Shown here in pieces: positions 33,851 to 42,276 of a DNA stretch of 64,000 bases (positions are counted from its first letter, which is position 1; each line of letters opens with the position of its first letter). This DNA comes from Actinosynnema pretiosum. GTDB lineage: Bacteria > Actinomycetota > Actinomycetes > Mycobacteriales > Pseudonocardiaceae. The notes under the pieces were generated by a model. That model searched no databases, was not told where the DNA came from, and worked only from the letters and a program-made list of their open reading frames with translations. Made by a program: the position numbers and the translations under genes. Where the stretch lies: NCBI RefSeq assembly GCF_024171695.1, contig NZ_JAMTCF010000012.1, forward strand, positions 62,001 through 126,000, given 5' to 3'.

Positions 33851-34894
33851 ATGACCGAGCACCAGCCCGGCGGGCACATGGCCGCCGAGATCGACCAGCA
33901 GCCCGCGATCTTCGCGGACCTGGTGGCCCGGCGCGCCGAGATCGCGGCGGTGGCGGGGGCGATCCGCAAGCGCGCGCCCCGGTTCGTGCTGTTCGCCGCG
34001 CGCGGGTCCAGCGACCACGCGGCGCTGTACGCCAAGTACCTGACCGAGGTGCTGCTCCAGCTGCCCGCCGGGCTGGTGTCGCCGTCCACCACCACGCTCT
34101 ACGGGGCGCGGCCGGACCTGCGGGACGTGCTGCTGGTGACCGTGTCGCAGAGCGGCGGGTCCCCGGACCTGCTGGAGGTCACCCAGTCCGCGCGGGAGCG
34201 GGGGGCGCTGACCGTGGCGGTGACGAACACGCCCGACTCCGAGCTGAACGAGGTCGCCGAGATGTCGGTGGACGTCGGCGCCGGGGTCGAGCACGCGGTG
34301 GCGGCCACGAAGACGTACTCGGCGACGCTGCTGGCGCTGTACCTGATGGTGGACGCGGTGCGGGAGGGGAACGGGGCGGAGGTCGCCCGGATCGGCGAGC
34401 TGGCGCGGGCCGCGCTGGACTCGTCGGTGGACCCGGTCGAGGAGGCGGTGCGGCGGTACCGGTTCGTGGACCGGGTGCTGACCACCGGGCGCGGCTACTC
34501 GCTGCCGTCCGCGCTGGAGGCCGCGCTGAAGCTGGCCGAGACCTCGTACCTGGCGGCGCGGGCCTACAGCGGGGCGGACCTGCTGCACGGGCCGGTCGCG
34601 GCGGTGGACGCGGAGACGGCGGTGCTGGCGGTGACCAGCGCGGGGCTGGGCGGGGACGCGCTGCACGACGTGCTGGACGTGGTGCACGGGCGCGGGGCGG
34701 ACGTGGTGGCGGTGGGGTCGGCGGCGGAGAAGGTGCCCGCGGCGCTGCGCATCCCGGTTCCGGAGACGGCGGAGGAGGTGGCGCCGATCCTGGAGATCCT
34801 GCCGGTGCAGCGGTTGGCGCACGGGCTGGCGCTGGCGCGGGGCGGTGACCCGGACAGCCCTCGGGGGTTGAACAAGGTGACCCGGACGCGGTGA
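33851..34894 (+). CDS. SIS-domain aminosugar-phosphate isomerase/deaminase
   Basis: The 347-residue protein contains two sugar-isomerase (SIS) domains, like the C-terminal half of GlmS, and no glutaminase domain. Motifs are FAARGSSDHAALYAKYL (about 56-72), TVSQSGGSPDLLEV, TKTYSATLLALYLMV and YSLPSALEAALKLAE, ending PRGLNKVTRTR. Related proteins act as NagB-II-type glucosamine-6-phosphate deaminases or aminosugar isomerases. The DasR site at its promoter fits GlcNAc catabolism. The ATG at 33851 follows GGAGGACAGGGG. Its last codons enter a 14-bp tandem repeat. Confidence 0.85.
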   Translation: MTEHQPGGHMAAEIDQQPAIFADLVARRAEIAAVAGAIRKRAPRFVLFAARGSSDHAALYAKYLTEVLLQLPAGLVSPSTTTLYGARPDLRDVLLVTVSQSGGSPDLLEVTQSARERGALTVAVTNTPDSELNEVAEMSVDVGAGVEHAVAATKTYSATLLALYLMVDAVREGNGAEVARIGELARAALDSSVDPVEEAVRRYRFVDRVLTTGRGYSLPSALEAALKLAETSYLAARAYSGADLLHGPVAAVDAETAVLAVTSAGLGGDALHDVLDVVHGRGADVVAVGSAAEKVPAALRIPVPETAEEVAPILEILPVQRLAHGLALARGGDPDSPRGLNKVTRTR

Positions 34895-34956
34895 TCCGGA
34901 CGCGGTGACCTGGGCGCGATGACTCAGGCGCGGTGACCCAGGCGCGGTGACGCCGG
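34873..34956. repeat. Six 14-bp tandem repeats across the end of the SIS gene
   Basis: Units such as CGCGGTGACCCAGG repeat at an exact 14-bp period (clear copies start at 34887, 34901, 34915, 34929 and 34943; 34873 is a weaker first copy). The array includes the stop codon of the SIS gene. Confidence 0.85.
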
Positions 34957-34970
34957 GTCGACGAGGCTGC

Positions 34971-35003
34971 GCGCCCCGGTCCCCCAGGTGGGGGCCGGGG
35001 CGC
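34971..35003. terminator. Terminator between SIS gene and the small secreted protein gene
   Basis: GCGCCCCGGTCCCCC (34971-34985) pairs with GGGGGCCGGGGCGC (34990-35003) with one bulged T. It lies between convergent genes. Confidence 0.75.
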
Positions 35004-35024
35004 GGTCCGCTCGGCTCAGGGGCC

Positions 35025-35270
35025 CTAGCGGGTCGTGCCCGCCGGTTCGACGACCGGCCGCTCGGCCTCCACCGCCTCGGGCGAGGTCCGGCAGCCCCTC
35101 GGGTCGGCGCAGGGGTTCGGGGTGCAGCCCCTCGGGTCGGCGCACGGGTTCGGGTCATCCGCCGCGACCGCCGCCACGGGCTGCCGGGGCGCCGGGACGG
35201 CCAGCGCGGGGCCTCCCACCAGGGTCAGGGCTGCCGCCGCGGCCAGTGCCGCCACCGTCTTCCTGATCAT
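35025..35270 (-). CDS. Small secreted protein with duplicated PCADPRGC motif
   Basis: The 81-residue precursor has a clear signal peptide (MIRKTVAALAAAAALTLVGG, cut probably after ALA near residue 26). The mature part is about 55 residues and contains NPCADPRGC twice in close succession (about 44-63), giving four cysteines that could form two disulphides. I do not recognise the family. The ATG at 35270 follows GGAGGG. It stands alone between a terminator and the divergent GntR gene. Confidence 0.68.
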   Translation of the reverse strand: MIRKTVAALAAAAALTLVGGPALAVPAPRQPVAAVAADDPNPCADPRGCTPNPCADPRGCRTSPEAVEAERPVVEPAGTTR

Positions 35271-35487
35271 GCTTCCCTCCAGGGCCGGTGCGCTCGGGGG
35301 CGGCGGGCCCTGGCGCTTCGGGACGACGGTAGCGAGACCGGCCGGGGTCGCGCGGGGGTTGGTTCGGCTGTGCGAAGAGGTGGCCGGGACCGGGGATCGG
35401 CGGGTTCGCGACAGCGGAGCGTGGTGTCGGCGGGTTGGGTCATACTCTGGCGGTCTGCGGTTCACCCGACGATCCGAGGGCTGTGTT

Positions 35488-36162
35488 GTGGCCGTTACCG
35501 ACGACGCGATCCTGCGCGTTCGGGAGATGATCGTCTCCGGGGAGCTCAAGCCCGGTGACCGGTTGCCGCGCGAGGCCGTGCTCGCCGCGCGGTTGGGGTT
35601 GTCGCGGAACTCGTTGCGCGAGGCGGTCAAGGCGCTGTCGCTGGTGCGGGTGCTGGACGTGCGGCAGGGGGACGGGACGTACGTGTCCAGCCTGCGGGCG
35701 GACGAGCTGCTCGGGGCGCTGTCCTTCGTGCTCGACCTGCACCGGGGCGAGGAGTCGCTGCTGGAGGTGGTGCAGGTCCGGCGCATCCTGGAACCGGCGG
35801 CGTGCGCGCTGGCGGCCCAGCGGGTCACCGCCGAGGACGCCGCCGCGCTGCGGGCGCTGTGCGACGCGGCCGAGGCCGCCGAGACGGTGGAGGAGCTGGT
35901 CGAGCACGACCTCGCGTTCCACCGGGCCGTCGCGGCGCACTCCGGGAACGCCTACCTGGCCCAGCTGCTGGACACGCTCGCCGGGCCGACCGTGCGGGCC
36001 CGGATCTGGCGGGGGATCGCCCAGGCCGGGGCCAAGTCGCGGACCGTGGCCGAGCACCGGGCGATCGTGGACGCGCTCGCCGCCGGGCAGCCGGAGGTGG
36101 CGCGGTCGTGGAGCACGGTGCACATCGCCGGGGTCGAGCAGTGGTTGCTGGTGCTGAGCTGA
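35488..36162 (+). CDS. GntR-family regulator, FadR/FCD subfamily
   Basis: The 224-residue protein has the GntR DNA-binding domain (VREMIVSGELKPGDRLPREA, LGLSRNSLREAVKALSLVRV, about 10-60) and a C-terminal FCD domain with likely metal ligands in EHDLAFHRAVAAHSGN. The GTG at 35488 starts VAVTDDAILRVREM; the region before it is more AT-rich and probably carries the promoter. Relatives control sugar-acid catabolism, so the nearby L-fucose operon is a reasonable target, with the palindrome at 42181 as a possible site. This link is an inference. Confidence 0.85.
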   Translation: MAVTDDAILRVREMIVSGELKPGDRLPREAVLAARLGLSRNSLREAVKALSLVRVLDVRQGDGTYVSSLRADELLGALSFVLDLHRGEESLLEVVQVRRILEPAACALAAQRVTAEDAAALRALCDAAEAAETVEELVEHDLAFHRAVAAHSGNAYLAQLLDTLAGPTVRARIWRGIAQAGAKSRTVAEHRAIVDALAAGQPEVARSWSTVHIAGVEQWLLVLS

Positions 36163-36210
36163 CGGGGCGGCGGCGGTGCGGGGAGCCGCCACCCCGGCGA
36201 GGCCGCGCGC

Positions 36211-37311
36211 TCAGGGGGCCAGGGCCGCGGTGATGATCCGCTCGGCCGTCCTCGGCAGCTCGCCCGCCTCCATGTCCAGCGTGTTCACCGAGTAGGCGAT
36301 GGTGCGCGCCCCGTCCTCGGTCACCGCCACGCCGGAGTTGTAGCCGGGCCGGTCGCCGGTCTTGCCCCACAGGACCACGCCGCCCAGCTCGATCCTGGTC
36401 ACCCCCAGCCCGTGCGCCGCGCCCGGCAGCGGGCGGGTCAGCAGCTCGGTCCTGGAGCGCTCGGTGAGCAGGTCGCCGAGCACCAGCGCGTTGATCAGCC
36501 GGTCCAGGTCGCGGGCGCTGGAGACCGCCTCCGCCGCCGCCCACTGGAACGTCGGGTTCGCCGCCGTGACGTCCCAGTGCGTGCCGTCCTCCCGCAGCTG
36601 GTAGCCGTGCGAGTGCTCGCCCCTGATCCGGGTCTCGGCGCCGGGCAGGTAGGTGTCGCGCAGCCCCAGCGGGCGGATCACCAGCTCCCGCACCGAGTCC
36701 GCGTACGGCCTCCCGGTCACCGCCTCGATCACCAGGCCCGCCACCAGGTAGCCCTGGTTGCCGTAGCGCTGCTCGGCGCCGGGGGCGTGCAGCGGGCCCT
36801 TGGCCACGCCCAGCTCCACCACCTCGCGCGGGTCCCAGGTGCGGTAGCGGTTCTCGGCGAACCAGCCGGTGCTCTTGTGCGGCAGGCCGTTGCCCGCGAT
36901 GCCGTGGGTGTGGTTCAGCAGCTGCCGCACGGTGATCGGCTCGAACTCGGCGGGCAGCAGGTCGGGCAGGAGCCGCTGGACGGTGTCGTCCAGGCTGAGC
37001 GCGCCGCGCTCGGCCAGGCGCAGCGCGGTGGCGGCGGTGAGCAGCTTCGTGGCGCTGCCGATGCGGAACCGGCCCTCCGGGGACACCGGGCGCGTCGTGC
37101 CGAGCCGGGAGACGCCGCCCGAACCGGTCCAGCTCCCCGCCGGGCCGGAGACGCGGACCAGGGCGCCGGACACCTCGTCGTTCGGCAGGTCCGCCACGGC
37201 GGCGGCCAGCGCCGCGCGGTTGAGCGGCGGGACGGTCGGCGCGGCCTGTGCGGGGGCGGCCGACGCCAGCAGCAGCGCTGCGGCGGCCAGTGCGGTGATC
37301 TTCGTTCGCAT
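36211..37311 (-). CDS. Secreted serine hydrolase, class C beta-lactamase / DD-peptidase family
   Basis: The 366-residue precursor has a signal peptide (MRTKITALAAAALLLASAAP, cut after AQA near 23). The catalytic SxxK is SATK (about 87-90), the YxN motif is YGNQG (about 183), and the third motif is WGKTGDRPGYN near 315. These fit the serine beta-lactamase-like hydrolases that include D-alanyl-D-alanine carboxypeptidases and esterases. A resistance role is not implied. It probably acts on cell-wall peptides or small esters outside the membrane. Confidence 0.88.
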   Translation of the reverse strand: MRTKITALAAAALLLASAAPAQAAPTVPPLNRAALAAAVADLPNDEVSGALVRVSGPAGSWTGSGGVSRLGTTRPVSPEGRFRIGSATKLLTAATALRLAERGALSLDDTVQRLLPDLLPAEFEPITVRQLLNHTHGIAGNGLPHKSTGWFAENRYRTWDPREVVELGVAKGPLHAPGAEQRYGNQGYLVAGLVIEAVTGRPYADSVRELVIRPLGLRDTYLPGAETRIRGEHSHGYQLREDGTHWDVTAANPTFQWAAAEAVSSARDLDRLINALVLGDLLTERSRTELLTRPLPGAAHGLGVTRIELGGVVLWGKTGDRPGYNSGVAVTEDGARTIAYSVNTLDMEAGELPRTAERIITAALAP

Positions 37312-37375
37312 GGGGAGAAGCTGCCCGTTCCGGGGCCTCCCGGCATCGGGGAAGCCCCGGAGCGCGGCTCGGGGG

Positions 37376-38200
37376 TCAGAGGCGGTAGGCCAGGGTCGCG
37401 GTGGTCGCGAACACGGCGGCGCGCTCGGACTCCGCCAGGTCCCCGGTCAGCTCGCGGGCCGCCGCCAGGACCTCGTGGTGCTCGGCGGCCAGCAGGCACA
37501 CCGGCCAGTCCGAACCGAACATCAGGCGCTCCGGGCCGAACGCCTCCAGCACGGTCCCCCAGACGGGCCTCAGGTCCGCCACCGACCAGTTCGCCCAGTC
37601 GGCCTCGGTGACCAGCCCGGAGAGCTTGCACAGCACGTTCGGGCGCGCGGCCAGCGCCCTGGTCTCCGCCGCCCACTCACGCAGGTCGCCGCCCACCGGG
37701 GGCTTCGAGCAGTGGTCGAGCACGAAGGTCAGCTGCGGCAGGGCCGCCGCCGCCCTGCGGGCCGCCGGGAGCTGGTGCGGGAGGGTCAGCAGCTCGTACA
37801 CCAGGCCCTGCGCCGCGACCGCCGCCAGTCCGCGCAGCACGTCCGGCCGGACCAGCCAGTCCGGGTCGTGCTCGGCCTGCACCTGGTGCCGGACGCCGCG
37901 CAGCCAGCGCGCGCCGGGCAGCGACCGCAGGGCCGCCAGCTGGGCGGGCACGTCACCGGTCAGGTCCAGCCAGCCGACCACCGCGCCCACCAGCGGCTCG
38001 CGGTCGGCGAGCGCGAGCAGCTCCGGGGTCTCGGCGGGCCCGGCGACGGTCTGGACCAGGACGGTCGCGGTCACCTCGGGAGCCGCCTCGGCGAGGTCCC
38101 GGACGGTGAAGTCCCTGCGGATGCGGGACATCGGGGCGGTGATCCACGGCTGGTCGCGGACCGCCAGGTCCCACACGTGGTGGTGCGCGTCGACGATCAC
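37376..38200 (-). CDS. Amidohydrolase, probable L-fucono-1,5-lactonase
   Basis: The 274-residue protein is an amidohydrolase_2-type TIM barrel: VIVDAHHHVWDL with the first metal-binding HxH (about 5-10), GVRHQVQAEHDPDWL, DHCSKPP and MFGSDWPVC with the catalytic Asp. The WDLAVRDQPWI start is typical of L-fuconolactonases. It would hydrolyse the lactone made from L-fucose to L-fuconate. It is the last gene of the five-gene fucose operon, and its GTG overlaps the preceding stop (GTGA). Confidence 0.85.
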   Translation of the reverse strand: MIVDAHHHVWDLAVRDQPWITAPMSRIRRDFTVRDLAEAAPEVTATVLVQTVAGPAETPELLALADREPLVGAVVGWLDLTGDVPAQLAALRSLPGARWLRGVRHQVQAEHDPDWLVRPDVLRGLAAVAAQGLVYELLTLPHQLPAARRAAAALPQLTFVLDHCSKPPVGGDLREWAAETRALAARPNVLCKLSGLVTEADWANWSVADLRPVWGTVLEAFGPERLMFGSDWPVCLLAAEHHEVLAAARELTGDLAESERAAVFATTATLAYRL

Positions 38201-39114
38201 GCCAGCTCCTCCCACAGCGCGCCGGGCACGGTCGCGGCGAGCGCGGCGGCGTTCGCGCGGACCTGCGCGGCCGAGCGCATCCCCACCAGCACCGACCGGA
38301 CCGCCGGGTGGCGCAGGGGGAACTGGAGCGCCGCCGAGGGCAGGTCGACGCCGTGCGCGGCGCACGTCCGCGCCAGCGCCCTGGCCCGCTCCAGCAGCTC
38401 GGGGGGCGCGGGGGCGTAGTCGTGGGTCGCCCCGTCCGGGACGTCGCGCTCGGCCAGGAGGCCGGAGTTGAAGGGGGCCGCGGCGACCACCGCGACGCCG
38501 CGCTCGGCGCACAGGTCGAGCAGACCCGTCGCGCTCCGTTCGAGAAGGGTGTGCCGACCGGCTAACAGGACCACGTCCAAGTCGGTCTCGCGGACGAACC
38601 GCTCGGGAACCCGCCACTGGTTCATGCCGACTCCAACGGCCCGGACCACCCCTTGGTCACGCAGGTCCGCCAGCGCCGGGTAGGCCTCGTCGATCGCCTG
38701 CCGCCAGTGGTGGTCCGGGTCGTGCAGGTAGACCACGTCCACCCGGTCGACGCCCAGCCTGTCCGCGGAGGACTCCAGGGAGCGGCGCACGCCGTCCGCG
38801 CTGAAGTCCCACACCCGCCGGGCGTCGGCGGGCACCGCGAAGCCGTTCGCCAGGTCGTCGCCGACGGGGGTGGTGGGCTCCAGGAGCCTGCCGACCTTGG
38901 TGGACAGCACGAGCTCCGCCCTGGGCACGCCCGCCAGCGCCGCGCCCAGCCTCCGCTCGGACAGGCCGAGGCCGTAGTGCGGCGCGGTGTCGTAGTAGCG
39001 GATCCCCGCCTCCCACGCGGCGCGCACGGCGGCCTCCGCGTCCGCGTCGGCCACCGGCTCGTACAGGTTGCCCAGCGGCGCGGCGCCGAAGCCGAGGCGG
39101 CAGGGCGGGATCAC
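38197..39114 (-). CDS. Aldo/keto reductase, probable L-fucose dehydrogenase
   Basis: The 305-residue protein has the AKR tetrad: Asp and Tyr in YYDTAPHYGLGLSERRLG (about 39-56), Lys in LSTKVGRLL and His in VYLHDPDHHW. The close similarity of this layout to D-threo-aldose/L-fucose 1-dehydrogenases suggests oxidation of L-fucose to the lactone as the first pathway step. Both its start and its stop are GTGA overlaps. It could instead act in the third oxidation, but the SDR next to it suits that role better. Confidence 0.83.
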   Translation of the reverse strand: MIPPCRLGFGAAPLGNLYEPVADADAEAAVRAAWEAGIRYYDTAPHYGLGLSERRLGAALAGVPRAELVLSTKVGRLLEPTTPVGDDLANGFAVPADARRVWDFSADGVRRSLESSADRLGVDRVDVVYLHDPDHHWRQAIDEAYPALADLRDQGVVRAVGVGMNQWRVPERFVRETDLDVVLLAGRHTLLERSATGLLDLCAERGVAVVAAAPFNSGLLAERDVPDGATHDYAPAPPELLERARALARTCAAHGVDLPSAALQFPLRHPAVRSVLVGMRSAAQVRANAAALAATVPGALWEELA

Positions 39115-39860
39115 GGCTCCGGCCGCAGCCGCAGGCCGTGCATCCCGCCGTCGACGGCCAGCACGGTCCCGGTGGTGGAGCCGGACAGCGGGCTCGCCAG
39201 GTGGGCGATCGCGGCGGCCACCTCCTCGGCCGCCACCAGCCTGCCGTGCGGCTGCCTGGCCTCCAGGGCGGTCCGCTCGGCGGCCGGGTCGGGCGCCGAG
39301 GCCAGGAGCCTGCCCACCCACGGGGTGTCGGCGGTGCCGGGGGCGACCGAGTTGAACCGGACGCCCTCGCGCACGTGGTCGGCGGCCATCGCCAGGGTCA
39401 GCGCGTGCACCGCGCCCTTGCTGGCCGAGTACACCGCGCGCTGCGGCAGTCCGGCGTGCCCGGCGATCGAGCCGGTGGTGACGACGGCGGCGGACGGCGA
39501 GCGGCGCAGGTGCGGCAGGGCTGCGCGGACCGCCCTGGCGACGCCGACGACGTTGACGTCCAGCACCCGCAGCCACTCGGCGTCGTCACCGGCCGCCACG
39601 TCGCCCTGCGCGCCGATCCCCGCGTTGGCCACCAGCACGTCCAGCCGCCCGGTCTCGCCGGTCAGCCGCTCGAACGCCGCGCGCACCGACGCGTCGTCGG
39701 CCACGTCGGTCCGCAGCCCGCGCAGCGGCTCGGGCACCTCCGGGTGCAGGTCGAGCGCGTAGACCACCGCGCCGCGCTCGGCCAGCAGCCGCGCGGTGGC
39801 CAGCCCGATGCCGGACGCGCCGCCGGTGACCGCGGCCACCAGCCCGTCGAAGTCGTTCAC
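39111..39860 (-). CDS. SDR-family dehydrogenase, probable 2-keto-3-deoxy-L-fuconate dehydrogenase
   Basis: The 249-residue protein has [19 protein letters not shown] (about 8-26), NAGIGA, a catalytic serine in TGSIAG and [11 protein letters not shown] (about 152-162). ALDLH after the second strand suggests NAD. In the non-phosphorylative L-fucose pathway of Xanthomonas the oxidation of 2-keto-3-deoxy-L-fuconate is by such an SDR. The GTG start overlaps the dehydratase stop (GTGA). Confidence 0.83.
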   Translation of the reverse strand: MNDFDGLVAAVTGGASGIGLATARLLAERGAVVYALDLHPEVPEPLRGLRTDVADDASVRAAFERLTGETGRLDVLVANAGIGAQGDVAAGDDAEWLRVLDVNVVGVARAVRAALPHLRRSPSAAVVTTGSIAGHAGLPQRAVYSASKGAVHALTLAMAADHVREGVRFNSVAPGTADTPWVGRLLASAPDPAAERTALEARQPHGRLVAAEEVAAAIAHLASPLSGSTTGTVLAVDGGMHGLRLRPEP

Positions 39861-41305
39861 CGCTCCCCCGTCCCCGCCCACACCGGACCGTCCGGGTAGC
39901 GGTGGTCGCGCACCGACGATTCCTTGAGCTGAGCGGAGAAGCCCGGCGCGGTGGGCGCGAGGTAGCGGCCGTCGCGGACCACCGCCGGGTCGGTGAAGTG
40001 CTCGTGCAGGTGGTCCACCCACTCCAGCACCCGGCCGTCCAGCGAGCCGGACACCGCGACGTAGTCGACCATCGCCAGGTGCCGCACCAGCTCGCACAGG
40101 CCGACGCCGCCCGCGTGCGGGCACACCGGGACGCCGAACTTGCGGGCCAGCAGCAGGATCGCGAGCAGCTCGCCGACCCCGCCGACCCGGCAGGCGTCCA
40201 GCTGCACCACGTCCACCGCCCCGGCCTGGAGCAGCTGCTTGAACACGACCCGGTTGGCGACGTGCTCGCCGGTGGCGACCCGGACCGGGGCGACCGCCTC
40301 GGCGATGGCGCGGTGGCCGAGCACGTCGTCGGGCGAGGTGGGCTCCTCCACCCAGTACGGGTCGAACGGGGCCAGCTCGCGCACCCAGCCGATCGCGGCG
40401 CCCACGTCCCAGCGCTGGTTGGCGTCGACGGCGATCCGCACGGACGGGCCGACCACGGAGCGGGCCAGGCCCATCCGGCGGATGTCGTCGGACAGGTCGG
40501 CGCCGACCTTGAGCTTGATCATGTCGAACCCGTCGGCGACCGCGCGGGCGGCGAGGTCGGCGAGCTTGTCGTCGGGGTAGCCGAGCCAGCCGGGCGAGGT
40601 GGTGTAGGCGGGGTAGCCGCAGCGCTGGAGCTCCTCGGCGCGGGTGGAGCGGCCGGGCTGGGCGTCGCGCAGGATGGTCAGCGCCTCGTCGGGGGTGAGG
40701 GCGTCGGTGAGGTAGCGGAAGTCGACCAGGCCGACCAGCTCCTCCGGGGACATGCCCGACAGGAACCGCCACAGCGGCAGTCCGGCGCGGCGGGAGGCGA
40801 GGTCCCAGGCGGCGTTCACAACCGCGCCGACGGCCATGTGCGCGACGCCCTTCTCGGGGCCGAGCCAGCGGATCTGCGAGTCGCCGACCAGGTCGGCGGA
40901 CAGGGCGGCGAGGGCGGCGGCGTCCTCGGGGACGGGCCTGCCGACGACGTGCGGGGCGAGCGCGCGGATCGCGGCGGCCTGCACGTCGTTGCCCCGGCCG
41001 ATGGTGAAGACGAGGCCGTGGCCGTCGGGGCCGGAGTCGGTGCGCAGGACGACGTAGGCGGCGGAGTAGTCGGGGTCCGGGTTCATCGCGTCGGAGCCGT
41101 CGAGCTCGCGCGAGGTGGGGAAGCGGACGTCGACCACGTCCACGGCGGTGATGGTCGCGGGAGCGGCGGTCGCGGGTGCGGCGGGAGCGGGCAGGTCCGA
41201 GGGTGGCGCGGCGCCACCCGGAGAGGTGATCTTCCGGGCGGCGGTCGGCGCGGTGGCGGGCACGCGGGCGGCGGCGGGCGCGCCCGGTTCCGGCGCGGGC
41301 GTCAC
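39857..41305 (-). CDS. Enolase-superfamily sugar-acid dehydratase, probable L-fuconate dehydratase
   Basis: The 482-residue protein dehydrates L-fuconate to 2-keto-3-deoxy-L-fuconate. Family signatures are [20 protein letters not shown] (about 62-81), characteristic of fuconate dehydratases, the KxK base in [17 protein letters not shown] and VEEPTSPDD metal ligands, ATGEHVANR, and [10 protein letters not shown]. The first 50 residues are an Ala/Pro/Thr-rich extension not seen in the usual 430-440-residue enzymes. However, the GTG at 41305 overlaps the upstream stop (GTGA), which supports the long form. Confidence 0.88.
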   Translation of the reverse strand: MTPAPEPGAPAAARVPATAPTAARKITSPGGAAPPSDLPAPAAPATAAPATITAVDVVDVRFPTSRELDGSDAMNPDPDYSAAYVVLRTDSGPDGHGLVFTIGRGNDVQAAAIRALAPHVVGRPVPEDAAALAALSADLVGDSQIRWLGPEKGVAHMAVGAVVNAAWDLASRRAGLPLWRFLSGMSPEELVGLVDFRYLTDALTPDEALTILRDAQPGRSTRAEELQRCGYPAYTTSPGWLGYPDDKLADLAARAVADGFDMIKLKVGADLSDDIRRMGLARSVVGPSVRIAVDANQRWDVGAAIGWVRELAPFDPYWVEEPTSPDDVLGHRAIAEAVAPVRVATGEHVANRVVFKQLLQAGAVDVVQLDACRVGGVGELLAILLLARKFGVPVCPHAGGVGLCELVRHLAMVDYVAVSGSLDGRVLEWVDHLHEHFTDPAVVRDGRYLAPTAPGFSAQLKESSVRDHRYPDGPVWAGTGER

Positions 41306-42156
41306 GCCTGCCCGATCCGCTGCCGCTGCGCGCCGAGGCCGTCGATCTCCAGCTCGACCACGTCGCCCGCGCGCAGGTACGGCTTCGGCTCCGGCTGGCC
41401 GAGGGCGACGCCCGCCGGGGTGCCGGTGTTGATCAGGTCACCCGGTCGGAGGACGACGAACCAGCTCAGGTAGCGGACCAGCTCGGCCACCGGGAAGATC
41501 ATGCGCCGCGTGGAGGAGTCCTGGCGGAGGAGGCCGTTGACCCGCAGCCGCAGCCCGAGGTCCTGCGGGTCGGGCACCTCGTCGGCGGGCACCAGGAAGG
41601 GGCCGAGGGGGTTGAACGTCTCGCAGTTCTTGCCCTTGTCCCACTGCCCGCCGCGCTCCATCTGGAACTCGCGCTCGGACACGTCGTGCGAGATCGCGTA
41701 CCCGGCGACGCACGCCATCGCCTCCTCGGCGCTGTCCAGGTACCGGGCGGTGCGGCCGATCACCACGCCCAGCTCGACCTCCCAGTCGGTCTTGACCGAC
41801 CGGCGCGGCACGAGCACCTCGTCGTCCGGGCCGACGACGGTGTCCGGGGCCTTCAGGAACACCACCGGCTCGGCGGGCGGCTGCTGGCCGGTCTCGTCGG
41901 CGTGGTCCCGGTAGTTGAGGCCGATGCACACGATCTTGCCGATGCCCGCGACCGGCGGGCCGATCCGGACGCCCTGGACGGCCAGGCGCGGCAGGGCGCC
42001 CTCGGCGAGCGCGGCCCTGGCCCTGGCGATGCCGCCGGACTCCAGGAAAGCGCCGTCCACGTCGGCGGTGAGCCCGCTCAGGTCGTGCACGGTCCCGTCG
42101 TCCGCGCGGACGGCGGGACGTTCGGAACCCGGTTCCCCCAGGCGCAGCAGCTGCAC
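41302..42156 (-). CDS. Fumarylacetoacetate hydrolase family protein, probable 2,4-diketo-3-deoxy-L-fuconate hydrolase
   Basis: The 284-residue protein has the FAH fold: [15 protein letters not shown] (about 75-89), metal ligands in [11 protein letters not shown], and [12 protein letters not shown], then [11 protein letters not shown]. It would split 2,4-diketo-3-deoxy-L-fuconate into pyruvate and L-lactate, the last pathway step. The GTG at 42156 follows GAGGAGGG and is the first gene of the operon. A perfect inverted repeat at 42181-42195 just upstream is a candidate operator. Confidence 0.86.
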   Translation of the reverse strand: MQLLRLGEPGSERPAVRADDGTVHDLSGLTADVDGAFLESGGIARARAALAEGALPRLAVQGVRIGPPVAGIGKIVCIGLNYRDHADETGQQPPAEPVVFLKAPDTVVGPDDEVLVPRRSVKTDWEVELGVVIGRTARYLDSAEEAMACVAGYAISHDVSEREFQMERGGQWDKGKNCETFNPLGPFLVPADEVPDPQDLGLRLRVNGLLRQDSSTRRMIFPVAELVRYLSWFVVLRPGDLINTGTPAGVALGQPEPKPYLRAGDVVELEIDGLGAQRQRIGQA

Positions 42157-42180
42157 GGAAGTCCCTCCTCGGTGAGCGAC

Positions 42181-42195
42181 GACACCTCGGGTGTC
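42181..42195. promoter_or_regulatory. Candidate operator of the fucose operon
   Basis: GACACC-TCG-GGTGTC is a perfect inverted repeat, 25 bp before the first fucose gene on the minus strand and within the 120-bp gap to the divergent subtilase. A GntR/FCD protein could bind it. Confidence 0.5.
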
Positions 42196-42276
42196 TACCC
42201 GCCCGCCGGGGCGGGAGTCCAGTGCGCGCGCCCCGATTGGTCCGATGACTGTCCGCTTTCCCGAAGGGTCCGCACG

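Noticed and set aside
36211-37311. Beta-lactamase resistance gene
   Set aside because: The catalytic motifs are those of the broad serine hydrolase/DD-peptidase family, and nothing in sequence or context supports antibiotic resistance.
42230-42245. Possible dre site upstream of the protease-GlcNAc kinase pair
   Set aside because: ATTGGTCCGATGACT shares only the TGGTC half with the DasR consensus and has no matching second half.
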